A stretch of DNA of 64,000 bases from Phallus indusiatus (taxonomy: Eukaryota > Basidiomycota > Agaricomycetes > Phallales > Phallaceae), in assembly GCA_027605045.1 (NCBI GenBank), contig JAQFWX010000017.1, positions 372,001-436,000 on the forward strand. The letters are read 5' to 3'. Numbering within the stretch: the first letter of the stretch is position 1; each line of letters starts with the position of its first letter. Positions 1 to 11,741 of this stretch are shown piece by piece. The notes under the pieces are model-generated. The model saw nothing but the letters and a program-made list of their open reading frames with translations, was not told the origin of the DNA and made no database searches. Position numbers and translations under genes: made by a program.

Positions 1-1578
1 GATCCATTTTCTGTGGGCAGTTAGCTGCAAAATGACCGTACCTTTGGCAATGGAAGCAGCGTATGGGGCCATTAGTCATCTTATTCCCTTTCACTCTTTT
101 TCCTTGAATTACTATTCCATCTCTTATTACCTTGTTCGCTGCTTCCGGGGTTTTAAAGCGTGCAATCAGTACTGCAACTTCTTGGTTCTCCCTTCGTTGG
201 TTCACTGGCTTAATCCACGCGGTCGAGGTCAGCTGGTCTCGTTGTAGGTGTGATATTTCCTCGATTTGTCGTCTTTCCCATTCGCTTCTGACATCATGTG
301 TGACTGGTACAAAGTTAAGCCTTACTGTATGATTCCTCTCTCGCATTTGTGCCATTGGACTGAAGGATTTGCAGAAATCTGTCTTCCTGTGTCGTATGAT
401 GTCGGCTGCTTCGGTTGTGTTGAGTTCCAGTACTGCTCCTCCTCGTTGTAACTTTTTTGCGCTAATAATTCTACACTCTGCTGTTCCTCTTATTTTAGCA
501 ATGCTCACTGCCTCATTTGTGTCAGGGTACGCTACCGCGTCCCCTCATTTTTCCTTATTTATTATCATCGGTATATATTCCCCTATACTTTATTTATATT
601 TCCCATATATTATTTCCATCCTCCGTTTGCTCCCCCCGTCTCTATTTCACTTTCTCTACTTGCGCGCGTCGCGCGCTCGTACCCGGCGTGACGCCGTAGG
701 CGTCACGTCGCTTATGTTCGGTTCGGGCGTCTGGCACTTAGCTGTGTCAGGGCCGCACGCCATGTTATCGTTTTTCATGTATATAGTCGCAGTCCCTAGA
801 GTGAGGGTCCCTAAGCTTGTTCTCTTAGGATCCCCTCCCTCTAGGTGAGTAGTTAGTTCTCCCCAATATATTTCTCTTAGGATCCCCTCCCTCTAGTGTG
901 AGCTGAGTAGCCCTAACAATTTGCTTTTGCTACTATCTGTTCCTCGGTCAGTTTCAGCAGTGTATTTGGGTACTCACCTTCTCCTTCTTGTTCTATTAGA
1001 ATTTGTCTCCTTTTTATGTCCACTGGTGATCCTCTTACCCCTGGCATTCTCCTAGTTGCTGCTGCGTATGTTGTCTCCTGTTTTTGTGTTAGACTGGTTG
1101 TTTTGAGTTGACTCACCACTGTTTCTAGCTCTTCTTTTATATCTGCCAATTGGTTCACTGTTGGAGTTAGTCTCGCATCTAGGACATCACCTATTATTTC
1201 ACTCCTAGTAAGGTTGCTTGACTCTTTAAGTAGTATTGCGACTGCTCTTGCCCCTTCTTGCAGGGCTCTAAGACTTGTTGCGGCTGAAAAGAGCATTAGT
1301 ATATAACTTAGGTGGTCTAGGTTGATATACATTGTATCCTCAATATATTCTGACTCAATTAGATACTTAATTGCTGAATCTTTGTCAGTTATGTTTTGTT
1401 TTGCTTCGAGCAGAGTTTCCCATTTTGGTTTGACGAACTTGTCAACCTGTGTCGCTATTCTTGCCGAGCGTCTACCGGGGCTGTCGTCATCACCTGTTGA
1501 GAGTACTGCTGTCTTTCCTCGTTTCCCCACAATTGTGGGGTCCTGTTTGGTTTTTTGTGTCGGTTTTTGGGCCGACAT
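1..1578 (-). mobile_element. LINE (Tad1-like) ORF1, gag-like protein, interrupted and running off the window
   Basis: Minus-strand open frame beginning with MSAQK at 1578. It reads to 919, is broken by a solo LTR, then continues in the same frame from 514 to the window edge. The last 26 codons carry a CCHC zinc knuckle (C-x2-C-x4-H-x4-C, around bases 20-65), preceded by a basic RNA-binding-like stretch. This layout is known for ORF1 of fungal non-LTR retrotransposons. The ORF2 (endonuclease and reverse transcriptase) would lie to the left, outside the window. Removing the LTR and one target-site copy restores one continuous frame, so the ORF was intact when the LTR landed. I assign Tad1-like from the pattern only; a different LINE clade is possible. 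Confidence 0.8.
520..918. mobile_element. Solo LTR (399 bp) inserted in LINE ORF1
   Basis: The segment begins TGTCAGGG and ends CCCTAACA, near-perfect inverted termini of the TG...CA type. It is flanked by the 5-bp direct repeat ATTTG at 515-519 and 919-923. No gag, pol or second LTR is next to it, so it is a solo LTR of an LTR retrotransposon, presumably left by LTR-LTR recombination. Inside are two copies of a 24-bp direct repeat (821-844 and 873-896) and a perfect 9-bp inverted repeat around 687-707. AT-rich AATAAA-like signals near the low-coordinate end suggest minus-strand orientation, but this is weak. Confidence 0.88.
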
Positions 1579-2417
1579 GCGGATGAATCCAGTAACTAAG
1601 TGAACTAGATTGTTTTGGTTAGGAGGGGAAGAAGAAATGTGAAGTAGAGATTTTGGTGGTGGTGGTAAGAGCGTGCACCTGAAGAGTTTAAATCTGCATG
1701 GTGGTTCTAGGCTCAACGGGCTCAGAGTTGTTATAGATGCGACAACTGGTCCGGAGTACGACCATAATATTCGCTCTACGACACTACAGCCGATTGCTAT
1801 CAACTGTTCAGCGACGCTCCAGTCATTCTTCTATCGACAAAGCTGCACTCGCCCCTTTGAAGGCCGTTAATGTTACGTATGGTTCGAAGTGCATGATCCG
1901 AAATCCCCTTTCTAAGTTCTTCGTCTTACCTCAACTTGAAGAGAGAGAATGCAACCGACCAGTATTTTCCGTCGCAAATCTCTTTTGATACCAGGTTCGT
2001 GCTCATCACTACATATACATATGCACTACAGATAAACGTTTTATAATATGAATATGCTTTATACCTTCTATTTACACCGGATAAGTTGCAGTGTTGCTAC
2101 TAGGTCCACCCGGCCCCCACCTTCAACCCAAATACTTCAGGGCAACGATATTTAATAAATGCTAGCGATAAAGAGGGCCAACGATACTTATTATTGAGAC
2201 CATTTTATCGCCCCTGCCATAAGAAAAAAACGCTAAAGCTCTCTTGAAACAGACCTTTATTCTCAGTCCGAGAGATTTCGATAATTTTCATCAACGTTAA
2301 TGTGCTTTTAATGGTAGGGAAAATATATACTTCAAAATCGTAGGGCAAATTAATTAGTGCTTCAAAGCCTTTTCAGGGATTGTGCAACCTCTTCCCTGCA
2401 TAAGCGACTTGAAAAAG
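1579..2417. other. Intergenic stretch, no gene supported
   Basis: The part next to 1578 is probably 5' untranslated sequence of the LINE, with no clear border. The rest is AT-rich, has only short unsupported open frames, and lies downstream of the large gene ending at 2418. Confidence 0.5.
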
Positions 2418-5400
2418 CTAGAAAAGACTTCCAAGCGCGCCCAAAACGTCTCTATACAAATGGGTTAGTACGGGAGGGGCGGTGGAAAGTCTATTGACTA
2501 ACTTTGCTACATTACCCACCGCATTCCCAACATCGTTTATGGCTCCTCCCACGGCGTTGCCGACATCATTGATGACGTTTCCAACTGTATCAACGACAAC
2601 GTTGAATACACTACCAATTGCTCTAGAAAAACGGGAGTCGTTTAATTATAATAGAATCGTAGGAACTAATCTGACCTCGTGACATCGTCTATGGCATATC
2701 CTACATCCTTCAGGATGGTAAATACCTCATTATGGAGAAGACCGAAAACATCCGACAGTATTCTTGGGTGCATTGAGAAATTTTTAATGCAATGAATGTC
2801 AATCTATACTTACTTCCCTACTTCCTCAGCGGTATATCCTATGCCTTTGAGAACGTTGGCAATCGTGCTGGGAACGACCTTGAGGACATCGCTTAGAAAC
2901 CTGGTTCGATTGATACGTATGTTAATCATTTCTGTCGCAATAAATGGTACAAGTGAGTATTTCACCTTGCGATGTCCTTGGCACTGTGACCCAGGGTTTG
3001 AAGGAATTTCGCAACTTCGGTGGAACTGAGTTCGAATATCTTACTCACTTCCTTCATCACAGTATTGAAGCCACAGCCAAATTCTTTAGTGAGCAGGTTG
3101 ACGATGTCCTCAAAGCCGAGCCCTATATTTTTAAGGCCCTTTATGACCGCCTGTAAGTCTTCGGACGCCAGTTTATCTCTGATTATGTTTTTGAGTAAAC
3201 CACCTAGTTCCCGAGAGATCCATTTTACAAGGTAATCTGCTATTTTCTCGAAATCGGAAAGGCTGGCGTCTATAGTGACCGGTCCAATCGCTCCCAAATC
3301 CCAATCGCCAATTTTAACGTGACCTTTAACTTGCAAATTCCACGCCACGTCCGACCAATTGACTTTTGTGCTAAATGAAGCGTCGAATTTGACGACATTG
3401 ATCTTTGAAATTGAGAAAACGCCGATAGTTACGGAGGGAATTGCCAGTTCGAAGCCTCGGGCTATGTATAAGTCGAGGTACGTCTTTGTGATGGCAAACT
3501 TGATACCGGCGGTGAACGTAGGTGTGGTGATCGTATTGTCGTATTTAAATCCATCGTCATATAAATCCATCTTTATACTGCTGGATAACCCAAGGACTAA
3601 GAGTGTGCCTGACGAGTGACAAATAGGTATGGATACGGTGTCCAACTTGATATCCAATGCAGGCCCGAGATTAGTGTCCGAAGCATTCGTGAGGGCAAAT
3701 AAGCGAACACTTCCGATTTCCACGGTGATGGCTTTTTTGATATAGCCCGAAATATGGACGAGCAATGGGGCAATATTGACCTGAAAGAAGGCTTTGAAGT
3801 CGATGCTGGGTAATGTCAGGTCTCCTTTTAGCTTGAGCCCTTGCTCTATGGTCATATTCCCGACAGTAACCTCTTGAAGAGCTTGGGAGAATTCTAGAAC
3901 AATAAAGGTTCCGTCTACAGCTTTAGGAGCCGCACGCTGTTCGGAATCAAAACCTTGTAGTGCTTCGTTTAATGTCGGAAATCTGGATGAAGAATGAGAA
4001 ATGAGAAATGATCATTTCAAATCGCTTACGTCTTAAAGCTTCCTTTGGTACCACACTGCGTCAAGTTGAACTCGCTGAAATAAATAGCAAAACTACGAAT
4101 ATATCATATCATCATCAATCAAAAAACAGTTGGAATTATGATCAGACCATACCTGCCGAGGAACCGTTGTTTGTCTATTTGAAAATCCATTGCTCCTGTA
4201 ATACCTACTTCCGAAGGAACAGGGAATTCTTGGAAAGCCGCACTCAAAAGAAGATCTCGGAAATTGAGACTCTTAAGGCCGAATGCGTTTGTTAACCTAT
4301 CTATTGTGCACGCGAAGCCGAGTTCGGGGGCTGGAAGTTTGACAAAGAGCGAGAATGTTGTTGTAAATACCTCGCTAGAAACTTGGGGAATACAAATATT
4401 GCTGACTGTGCCTGATCAAAGTGATCAGAGCTTTTCTGAGCGGATGATATGCTCTATGTTTCTCACCTTGGATTGCAATCTTGAGCGCCTTCGAACTCGT
4501 TGAGAAAGAGAAGATCAGGCTTCCTGAAAGGCGCATGTCGTTGAAGATGGTTATTTCCGAAGTTGTAACAGCCAACTCAACGGCTTTGTCGCTAATAGAA
4601 CCCTCGATGATCACACTATCGACGTCAATTGCCTTCCCTATGTTCTTCAGCATACCTTGGAGTACCAGAGTCGTTTTGAAACCAAGCCTAAGACTGGACT
4701 TTGTGTTTCCAATAGAAATGATCGTATCCGTCAGCGTGAGCACTTCTTTTGCGTTAGTGAGCGCGTCTTGAATTCCAAAATTCGACAGGAATTTTTCGGG
4801 TGATAAGCCGAACGTGAAGGAATATCTCCATGATGTCGACCTATAACATGTGAGACGCACCGGGCCATCAAAGAATAAGTAGTTGACGTGAGCGTCAAAG
4901 ACGAACGACACATTGCGCTCTTTACGTGTAAGTACGAGTTTTAGGTCCGACAGCTCGATATCAATCATATCCAGTAGAACAGAAAGCCCGATCGAGGATA
5001 GCTCATTGCGTAAATCAACCTTGGCAATGCTTGACATGATATCCAAAATCGAAATTTCCCCATCGTAAGTAACCGCGGCAACCCAGGTTTCGTCTGCTTT
5101 CGCAGTTATTGTTTTTCCTGAATCGTCTTCCGGTGCAACTTGACCGTCAATCACAACGGGGACATTTTCATTGCCATAAGAGAGTGTCGCGTCGAGATTC
5201 GTGTCGGCTATTTGTAGCACAACGGGGACATTTTCATTACCATAAGAGATTGTCGCGTCGAGATTCGTGTCGGCTATTTGTAGCGAGGCATGTAAAACGA
5301 CTGATTTATTGCTCTTTCCAGGTTGAAGAACCGAATAGCTGAAGTAGACAAAAACATCCGTCAGCTCGAGCTCAGTCCAAAGTCTGAGCGAAGCAGTCGA

Positions 5401-7837
5401 GGCGATAGTAGCGGATAGCTCCGTAAGTATGAATTTTTTGGTAGATAAGCTTAGTTTGAGCTGGGCGTTTGCGAGTCCGATGTTCAAAAGAAACGAAACG
5501 GAGGGCGGGACTGACAGCTTAGTGTCACCTGGAGCAGTGTCAAAGTTCTTATCGACGCTAAGAACTGAAAGACTTACTTGGTAAGAATGCACCTAATAAT
5601 GTTTGCAATAATAAAGGCTCGTTTTGCGGTTCAATCATCAAACTTAGACTAGAATTTGCTCTGGTCCAAGAGATTGTGGTCTCGCAGAAAATGTCGGATA
5701 TCTCTATAATTGCAGAGATTTTTACGTTGATTTCTCGTTGACTCTGAATGAAAAAAAAAGAATTTTTTAAAAAAGTAACCTGATATATTGAGATTGACTT
5801 ACTGCAGTGAATGGATAGGCCACATCGACAATGACTTTCGGATATGACAGACTAAACTTATCTACAGAAATGAGTAATCTCAAAGAAAATAAATGATAAA
5901 TTAAGATACTAACCTGAGATATCGAGCTGCATGTTGATCGCTGTTGAAAGTGCGAAATGAGAAAGTGACCATTTATCGTTGTCGCGGCTGCCCTCGATTA
6001 CTACATTTTCAATCCCCACTTGATCGAGAATGGAAAGGAATGTTTGAGGGAATAGCGTGTTGCTTTGTTGAAAGAAATAATGAAGAATAGACTTCAGTGT
6101 TAGAGGGCTTTCCGCAGTCAGCAACTGGATTGTGATGTTATTGTTCTCTATTTCGAGATCAACTCCCAGCCTAAACCCGGCGATGGTCGTAACGCCATTA
6201 GCCGAGAGGCCAAATTGTTTTGACGTGCGAGGAAAGGTTGAATAGATGTCGATCAGGAGCTCTGTAATCTCTAGCGTACCCGGGATAATCTTCCAGTCGT
6301 CAATGTCTATTCCCAAATGGAAGGAGCTGATCCCTTTGTTTCCTAAATCGAGCTCTGCCGTAGAGATAGAGACTGAGTTGGTGAGGTTACTAACTGACGG
6401 AAAGGTCTTGCTAACATCGAGAATGGAAGACATATCGATAACGTTGAGTAATTCCTGAATGGATAAATTACGATTTTCATCCGGGGAAAGGCTGAATTTA
6501 AACACAAAATCTTGTGAAGATACTCCCGCTAGCAGCCTAAACGGCACGGCTGGGCTGAATCCTGTCATGCCGCCATCCAACTTGACCAATATCTGATGAC
6601 GAAAAGCCTTCAACTACATGATGAAGCGACATAATAATTAACTTCACCTTCGAGAATGTAAGTGGCTCGGTAGGTCTGATCATGACGCGTAGGCTGTTGA
6701 TCAAAAACGAATTGTCGGAAAATGGCCACCAGTCACAGGGTCCTGACGAAGGAGCGCTTTTCGAATAGATATCTCCTCCGATCTCCTTCAAGAAGACATC
6801 GGACAACATTTTTTCCAAAACAAATCCAACATTTGTCATCTGTGTGATCAAACCCAAGTTCTTCAATTTTTGAGCCAACTCTGGGATGAAACGAGCCAAA
6901 ACGTCAAAGATTTATATCGAGGATAAACAAAACAACCTACTTTGAATATCATCATCGAGGCTTGACTTCAGGGAGGAGGGTAGATTGAAAAAGTTGAGAA
7001 GAAAAGTCATCGCATCGGTGTGTTGATCGATTGCGTATGAACTATCTGTAAACGTCATCGTGTAGAGCGGTGCTTGCTCGTACATGGTTGAAAATTTCCC
7101 GATTACCTGCAGTTAGACAGACGATTATAGACGATTATCAGTCAAATGCATTTCTTACATGAGTTTCTTGGATATTGTTCTGTTGAGCGTCTCCTAGCTT
7201 TAAGACACCTCGATAATCGCCTTTCGAAGACCTTTGTGAGTAGACAGGCCATTCTATGTTTACACTGACAGGACCATCGTGCGTCAACCGATACGATCGT
7301 GAGTTTTTAGATGACGAGCACGTCCCAAAAGGAAATGCCCAAGTTAAGGTTTGAGTGACATCCTTGCGTGCTTTGATTTTGAAAGAGATCGAGTGGATGC
7401 TCTTCCACCCCTGGAAATTGCTCCATGTACTTGACGCAATGAGTTATGCTAGAAAAAAAAGAGTAAAAAACATACTCGTATGTGAAGTCTATGGCAATGA
7501 GATCGGCGAATGACAAATCGGCCGAGGAAGAAGTGTCTTTAAGGTCGATAGGCAGCGAGCAAAGAAAGTCATTTGCCCCATAGCTCCCTGAGAACAGAAC
7601 GATGAGGTCAACAAGTTTCAGACCTTCGTCGGTTATGATTTGTTGGGAGAGCTGCTGTTTGTCCTGTCCAGTAATGCATTGACCACTTTCAAGATAATTA
7701 AGAAGAGAGCGAAACTCTTTATTGCCCTGAATTCTATAAGTAAGCATGGGGAAGTCTATGTAATAAAAAGCACACCATCAGATATGATCAAAAATGCTAC
7801 GCAGTGTGTTCTACGTTTCCTTGCTTTTATGAGCCAT
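2418..7837 (-). CDS. Large multi-exon beta-rich protein with C-terminal 29-aa helical repeats, copy 1
   Basis: I do not recognise this family. Coding blocks run from about 7.8 kb down to the stop at 2418-2420 (ending LGSLF). Main blocks: about 7.50-7.72, 7.16-7.46, 6.63-7.1, 5.91-6.6, 4.5-5.6, 4.2-4.43 and 2966-3.97 kb, then three small exons. The protein has alternating beta-strand-like sequence, no visible signal peptide or membrane span, and CDWWPF near 6.73 kb. The tail is built of 29-residue units (exons 2900-2814 and 2762-2676, then a last exon 2622-2418 rich in INDVGNAVG). Every block aligns with copy 2 at 20.6-26.3 kb. The first exon seems broken: after the ATG at 7835-7837 it reads MAHKSKET and then TAG, and is shorter than copy 2. 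Either this copy uses another start or it is decaying. The gene diverges from the MBL-fold gene at 8526. Confidence 0.72.
2676..2900 (-). repeat. Two 87-nt repeat exons (29-aa helical hairpin units), copy 1
   Basis: Exons 2900-2814 and 2762-2676 are each 87 nt by reading frame and GT/AG sites, and both are cut in the same phase, so they can be added or lost without shifting the frame. They encode units of the form L-S-D-V-x(4)...T-I-x-x-V/I-L-K-x-I/V-G-Y-x-x-x-x-V-x-K/R. A similar half-unit ends the preceding large exon at 2966. Confidence 0.8.
5152..5283 (-). repeat. In-frame 66-bp tandem duplication (2 x 22 aa) in large gene copy 1
   Basis: Units 5152-5217 and 5218-5283 differ at only two visible positions. 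Each encodes 22 residues containing ADTNLDAT and SYGNENVPVV. The paralogous copy at 23.6-23.7 kb has a single, diverged version. The near identity shows that the duplication is recent compared with the gene duplication. Confidence 0.92.
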
Positions 7838-8525
7838 AGCATCCTGCGACTGCGTCTTTTTGAACAACTTAGATTGGGCGGAGCTCGAAACTTGAGATGG
7901 TCTTTGCCGGTTGCTTGATTTTCTTGAACCCATTGAGGAATTCGAGCATCTATTTCAAGAACAACACCGCTCTATCCCTTGCGCGTATCTCATCCTGCTA
8001 TTTTAGCAACCGGATGTCCTTCGCGAATTCCCGCATGTCCCTGTCCTTTAGTTTGGCAACAAGCTTGTCAATCATGTCATTTGGCACTTGGTTTGGCAAT
8101 TGAATACGTATGACTCTGAGAACGTACCTTCGTTTTCTCATGGGTATTTTGTATTTTGATTGATGAAGTAACATCTTGTGTTTCATCTGCCAAAACTGAT
8201 AAACTCAATCAAAAGCACTCAGCATCCTCGTAGTCACATGTGCGCAGCCCGAACTGGTGGCTGTCAATGGGAAGAACCGCCAGCGTTGGCAAAAAGGTAC
8301 CCTTTCTTTTGAACCAACCAAAAAGTAAAGCTTTGGCAGTTATCTCGGCCAATCAAATGTCTGAACATTATACGAGCAGATGAGGAAATCGAAACCAGAA
8401 CCTGTAAATATCCTATTTGATTTGACGCGGGTGTTTCGCTCATATCCGCTATTTCTTTTATACTGAACGTTTTGACTGTCATAGTCACCAACAGTCAACA
8501 ATTTGATCTTTCGTTGCACACCTCT
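7838..8525. promoter_or_regulatory. Shared divergent promoter region, copy 1
   Basis: About 690 bp separate the large minus-strand gene from the plus-strand MBL-fold gene, and the same head-to-head arrangement recurs at 26276-26902. A minus-strand open stretch at 8186-7998 looks like a charged coiled coil (LVAKLKDRDMREFAKDIRLL) that soon meets stop codons. A degraded counterpart is recognisable in the other copy near 26.4-26.5 kb. It may therefore be the relic of an upstream exon of the large gene. No specific promoter motif is claimed. Confidence 0.45.
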
Positions 8526-10782
8526 ATGTCTCAACCTTATGGATACTTGCACGTTGTGAGGATGTTGAAAATTGTGTCTAGTCCTTTAACTCACCTTTAC
8601 CTAGGTACAAGCCATTCATGGCGACGCGTTAACGCTCGAGTATGGATCCGGAGCAAACCAAGACAAAACTCAGGTATTTACGCGCTGTTCATCCTTGGAT
8701 CATTTTTAGCAACCAGCTTTCCAGTTCATGCTCATTGATGGCGGACCTTCTCAGTGGTATATTCGCAACGGTGTAAAAACTGGAACGACCGAAAATCTCT
8801 TCAAATTACTGACCGATCTCTCGAACGATAACCGTAAAGTTGGTGGTCAAACCCGTACACTTGAATCTATAGATACTGTTGTTGTGACGCATGACGATGC
8901 TGACCATAAAAACGGTATGTCGATATGCATAGGCCGTGAATATTGTTATCACCGTCTTTCAGGAATAGCCGACTTATTTAAATATCTGTCAGTGCTCTGT
9001 GATAATTCTTATGATGGCTAACAAGTGATGCCAATTAGCCTCAACTCCAACCCCCCAAATGCAGTTTGGGCTAAAGGAGCGACGTTAATGACCGGAGGCG
9101 AGGCACCTATCAAAAGAATTTGGTACAATAGGTAAGTATGATAACATGCGACTCTGGACGCTGGACTTTCCTTTTATCACGTACACAGTCAGGCTACGGT
9201 GATAAATGAATATATCCAAAAACATGTATGTTTTTTCTTGCTTATTTTAGAATAATACTCACATTGGTGTTCATATAGAAACCGAAGAGAAAGTACCGCA
9301 AAAGATGGCTAGACAACGTAAGCTGCCCTTTCAATATTTTGACATTGTGACATCCGAAGCGCTGTTCAGACTGGAGTACCGGTGCAGGGTTGGTTCGACA
9401 CCCTTCTTGAAACATATAATCAACGGCTATCTTCAGTCAACAACAATCACCATAAAATAGCTTTCAATGAGGAGTTTAAGAATGTCCTTCTCAAAGCTGA
9501 CACTGTCACCAAAACATCAGGAAGGGATGCGCACAGAGGACATTTTGCCATAAAATTCAAAGGTCCATCGGAGGAGAATCTCATGAGTCGCTCGCTTATC
9601 AAACAATTAATCCACACAACTACAGCTGAAAACGCCAGGTTACGCTTTAACTTTATTCTGCATCATCTGACCTTGAAAAAATGACTATGAACTTCAGACT
9701 CGTCAATGTCAAGGCTCGCACAGCCAGCGCCGGAGGTAAAGGGCCTGGATCTGTCAGCAAAGCCCCGTCTGGAGATCACTCGGAGAAAAATAGGTCATCT
9801 ATTGCCTTCCTCGCGATATTTCAAGGAAGCACTGGTCCAGGTGCTCGTAAGTCTATTAGATGTAGGCGACTCGATTATTCAATTCTCTTAAACCGTTTCC
9901 AGACACCAGGCTGCTCATGCTAGGCGACGCTATGCTTACGACTGAATTTCTTGCTGGAAATTACACTATTATGAAGGTAATATAAACTCCGTTTATATGC
10001 GAATACGGTCCTTATATCAACAAATTAACTGAGTAGATTGCCCATCACGGAAGTAGCCATAACAACTATTTAGGCAAACGTACCGCGCGCATGGAGAGCG
10101 TCAATATTAAAGTTACTGAAGGCACGGCTAAGCAGGCGTTCGCATTTTTCTACAAGTTAGCATTAAAATCTCTTCACCCGAAAATTTATTTACTGTATTA
10201 ATTGCAGGGTCAAGGCTGAAAAATACGTGGTAAGAATAAACTGAAACTTGCGAACACATGTCTGCAATCATTTTCCAGATTTCGGCATCGGGAAAAGAAG
10301 GATCCCCAAACCCCCACATTTCTACGATTCTGGGCATATTTCTCTCAGTTGCTGAAAATCGATACAAAGATAAAAAAACTCCCAGCGTTGACATCTATCT
10401 TACTAACGAACTACACCCCAAGGCATTGGAAGTTTTTGGTAGTTTCGTCAAAGATCCCGCTGAAGCACGTGACACCGACGACATCCACATATTGGAACGC
10501 CAAGGCAAACATGGAAAAAATACAACGAACCCGAAGGTCCTTCAGTTTCTTAAGGAGAACAAGCTGGAAACGTTTGTCAAATTATGGTTGTTGAAACCGA
10601 ATATTGCATACGGATCCATCCCGATCTTCGACCCTCTGCCCAATAATCAGGATTATTGGATCCCATTCCATCAGGATGCTTTGTTTCAGAAAACCACACC
10701 ACAAGGCGTAGGAACCCCAGCTGCAAATGTTAATGCAATTGCAAGCACCTCAGGATCCCCTCCTCCCAAACGCAAAAAATAA
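8526..10782 (+). CDS. Metallo-beta-lactamase-fold protein, ComEC-like
   Basis: About twelve exons join in frame: 8526-8555, 8605-8673, 8725-8914, then further exons to the stop at 10780-10782. Landmarks in order: HGDAL near the N-terminus; LIDGGPS at about 8.73 kb; the metal-site loop THDDADH at about 8.89 kb, a form of the MBL HxDxDH motif; LLMLGDAML at about 9.91 kb; IAHHGSSHNN at about 10.04 kb; and a basic C-terminal end PPPKRKK that could act as a nuclear signal. The order D-GGP, THxDADH, GDA, HHGS is that of the MBL domain of bacterial ComEC-type proteins. The metal ligands look complete, so hydrolase activity is plausible; the substrate is unknown. It diverges from the large gene at 7837. 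Two further copies (26.9 and 38.3-39.7 kb) have lost the middle exons. Confidence 0.85.
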
Positions 10783-11133
10783 TGGGCTTAGGATATTAAA
10801 TTAGTTTTTTCTACTGATCTCGCTACTTGTATGCAATGTTTTGAAATTAAATTTGTTGAAATAAAATGCTTTCATGAGGTCTCATAGTATATGAATGGTA
10901 CGTAATACGGGGATTGATATCACTCGTTTTAAATTCCAGAACTATGCAGATAGTCAGATAAGGGTGACGACGCGCCAAAAACAAGTGAATTGTATGTAAA
11001 TTGTTGAAAGATATCCCACAGGCTCCAAAGAAGGAACACAATAACTTTGCGACGTATGTTACTAGCATTCAATATTATAAATACTCTACATGGACTTTCG
11101 TCTCACTACAGCTACTTCCGGACTGTCAATTGA
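10783..11133. other. Short convergent intergenic region
   Basis: This is the 3' side of the plus-strand MBL-fold gene and of the minus-strand ubiquitin-like gene. It is AT-rich with possible polyadenylation signals such as AATAAAA at about 10.86 kb. No gene is seen. Confidence 0.5.
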
Positions 11134-11741
11134 TCAAAATTGGATATCAGTAGATATTCCTCTAACATTTAATAGACGCTTACTTAAATGAAGGACGTCA
11201 CCGTCTTTGATTCCTGCTGCCCTAACTGTCAGAGTGTTCTCAGGCTCTAACGTTTTAAAGGTAGAGTCAGATGGATTTTGTTGGAACTTGACGCTATAAT
11301 ACATATATGCTCCATCATATTTTGAAATCATGCGTCGTTTGGCGCTTTCAATAGTCTCGTCCAATAAAACGAATTTTGGGACACTGAAAGTATAGAGTAC
11401 ATGGGGGGCGTAAAAGCGAATTTGAATCGCAATGGTTGGTTGACCTAAGGAGGTGCTCATGGTTATTACTTACATATAAATATGCGATGTCTTGATTTTG
11501 ACGTACGAAGATAAACCTTTCCGTTATTCCCAATGACACTAACCGACGTTCCATCCTGGAGAATACTATCATTGTGATAAAGAACTTGCTGATCTACAGC
11601 AATGCCGTACCACTCCTTGATGTTTCGTTTGAATGTGGCAACTTTCTTATCGGACCTGATTTGAAGTGTGCTAGGACTACCATTGGGATCGATGGACACC
11701 TCATTTACTGCATCGTATATGAATATTGTAAGGTTATTCAT
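11134..11741 (-). CDS. Tandem ubiquitin-like domain protein
   Basis: Two minus-strand reading frames join through an intron of about 62 nt (donor GTACGT in 11.50-11.51 kb, acceptor CCTTAG near 11.45 kb) into one protein of about 180 residues. The first half has the spacing of a ubiquitin fold: a beta-hairpin start (LTIFIYDAV), a helix with K residues (VATFKRNIKEWYGI), then DQQVLYHND and a final strand KVYLR. These match the ubiquitin positions I-x-x-K/DQQRLIF/HLVLR. The second half repeats the plan with a helix TIESAKRRMISKY and a terminal strand VLHLSKRL. No GG terminus is present, so it should not be conjugated. An upstream exon (to about 11835) stays open and could extend the N-terminus. 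Function unknown. Confidence 0.6.
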
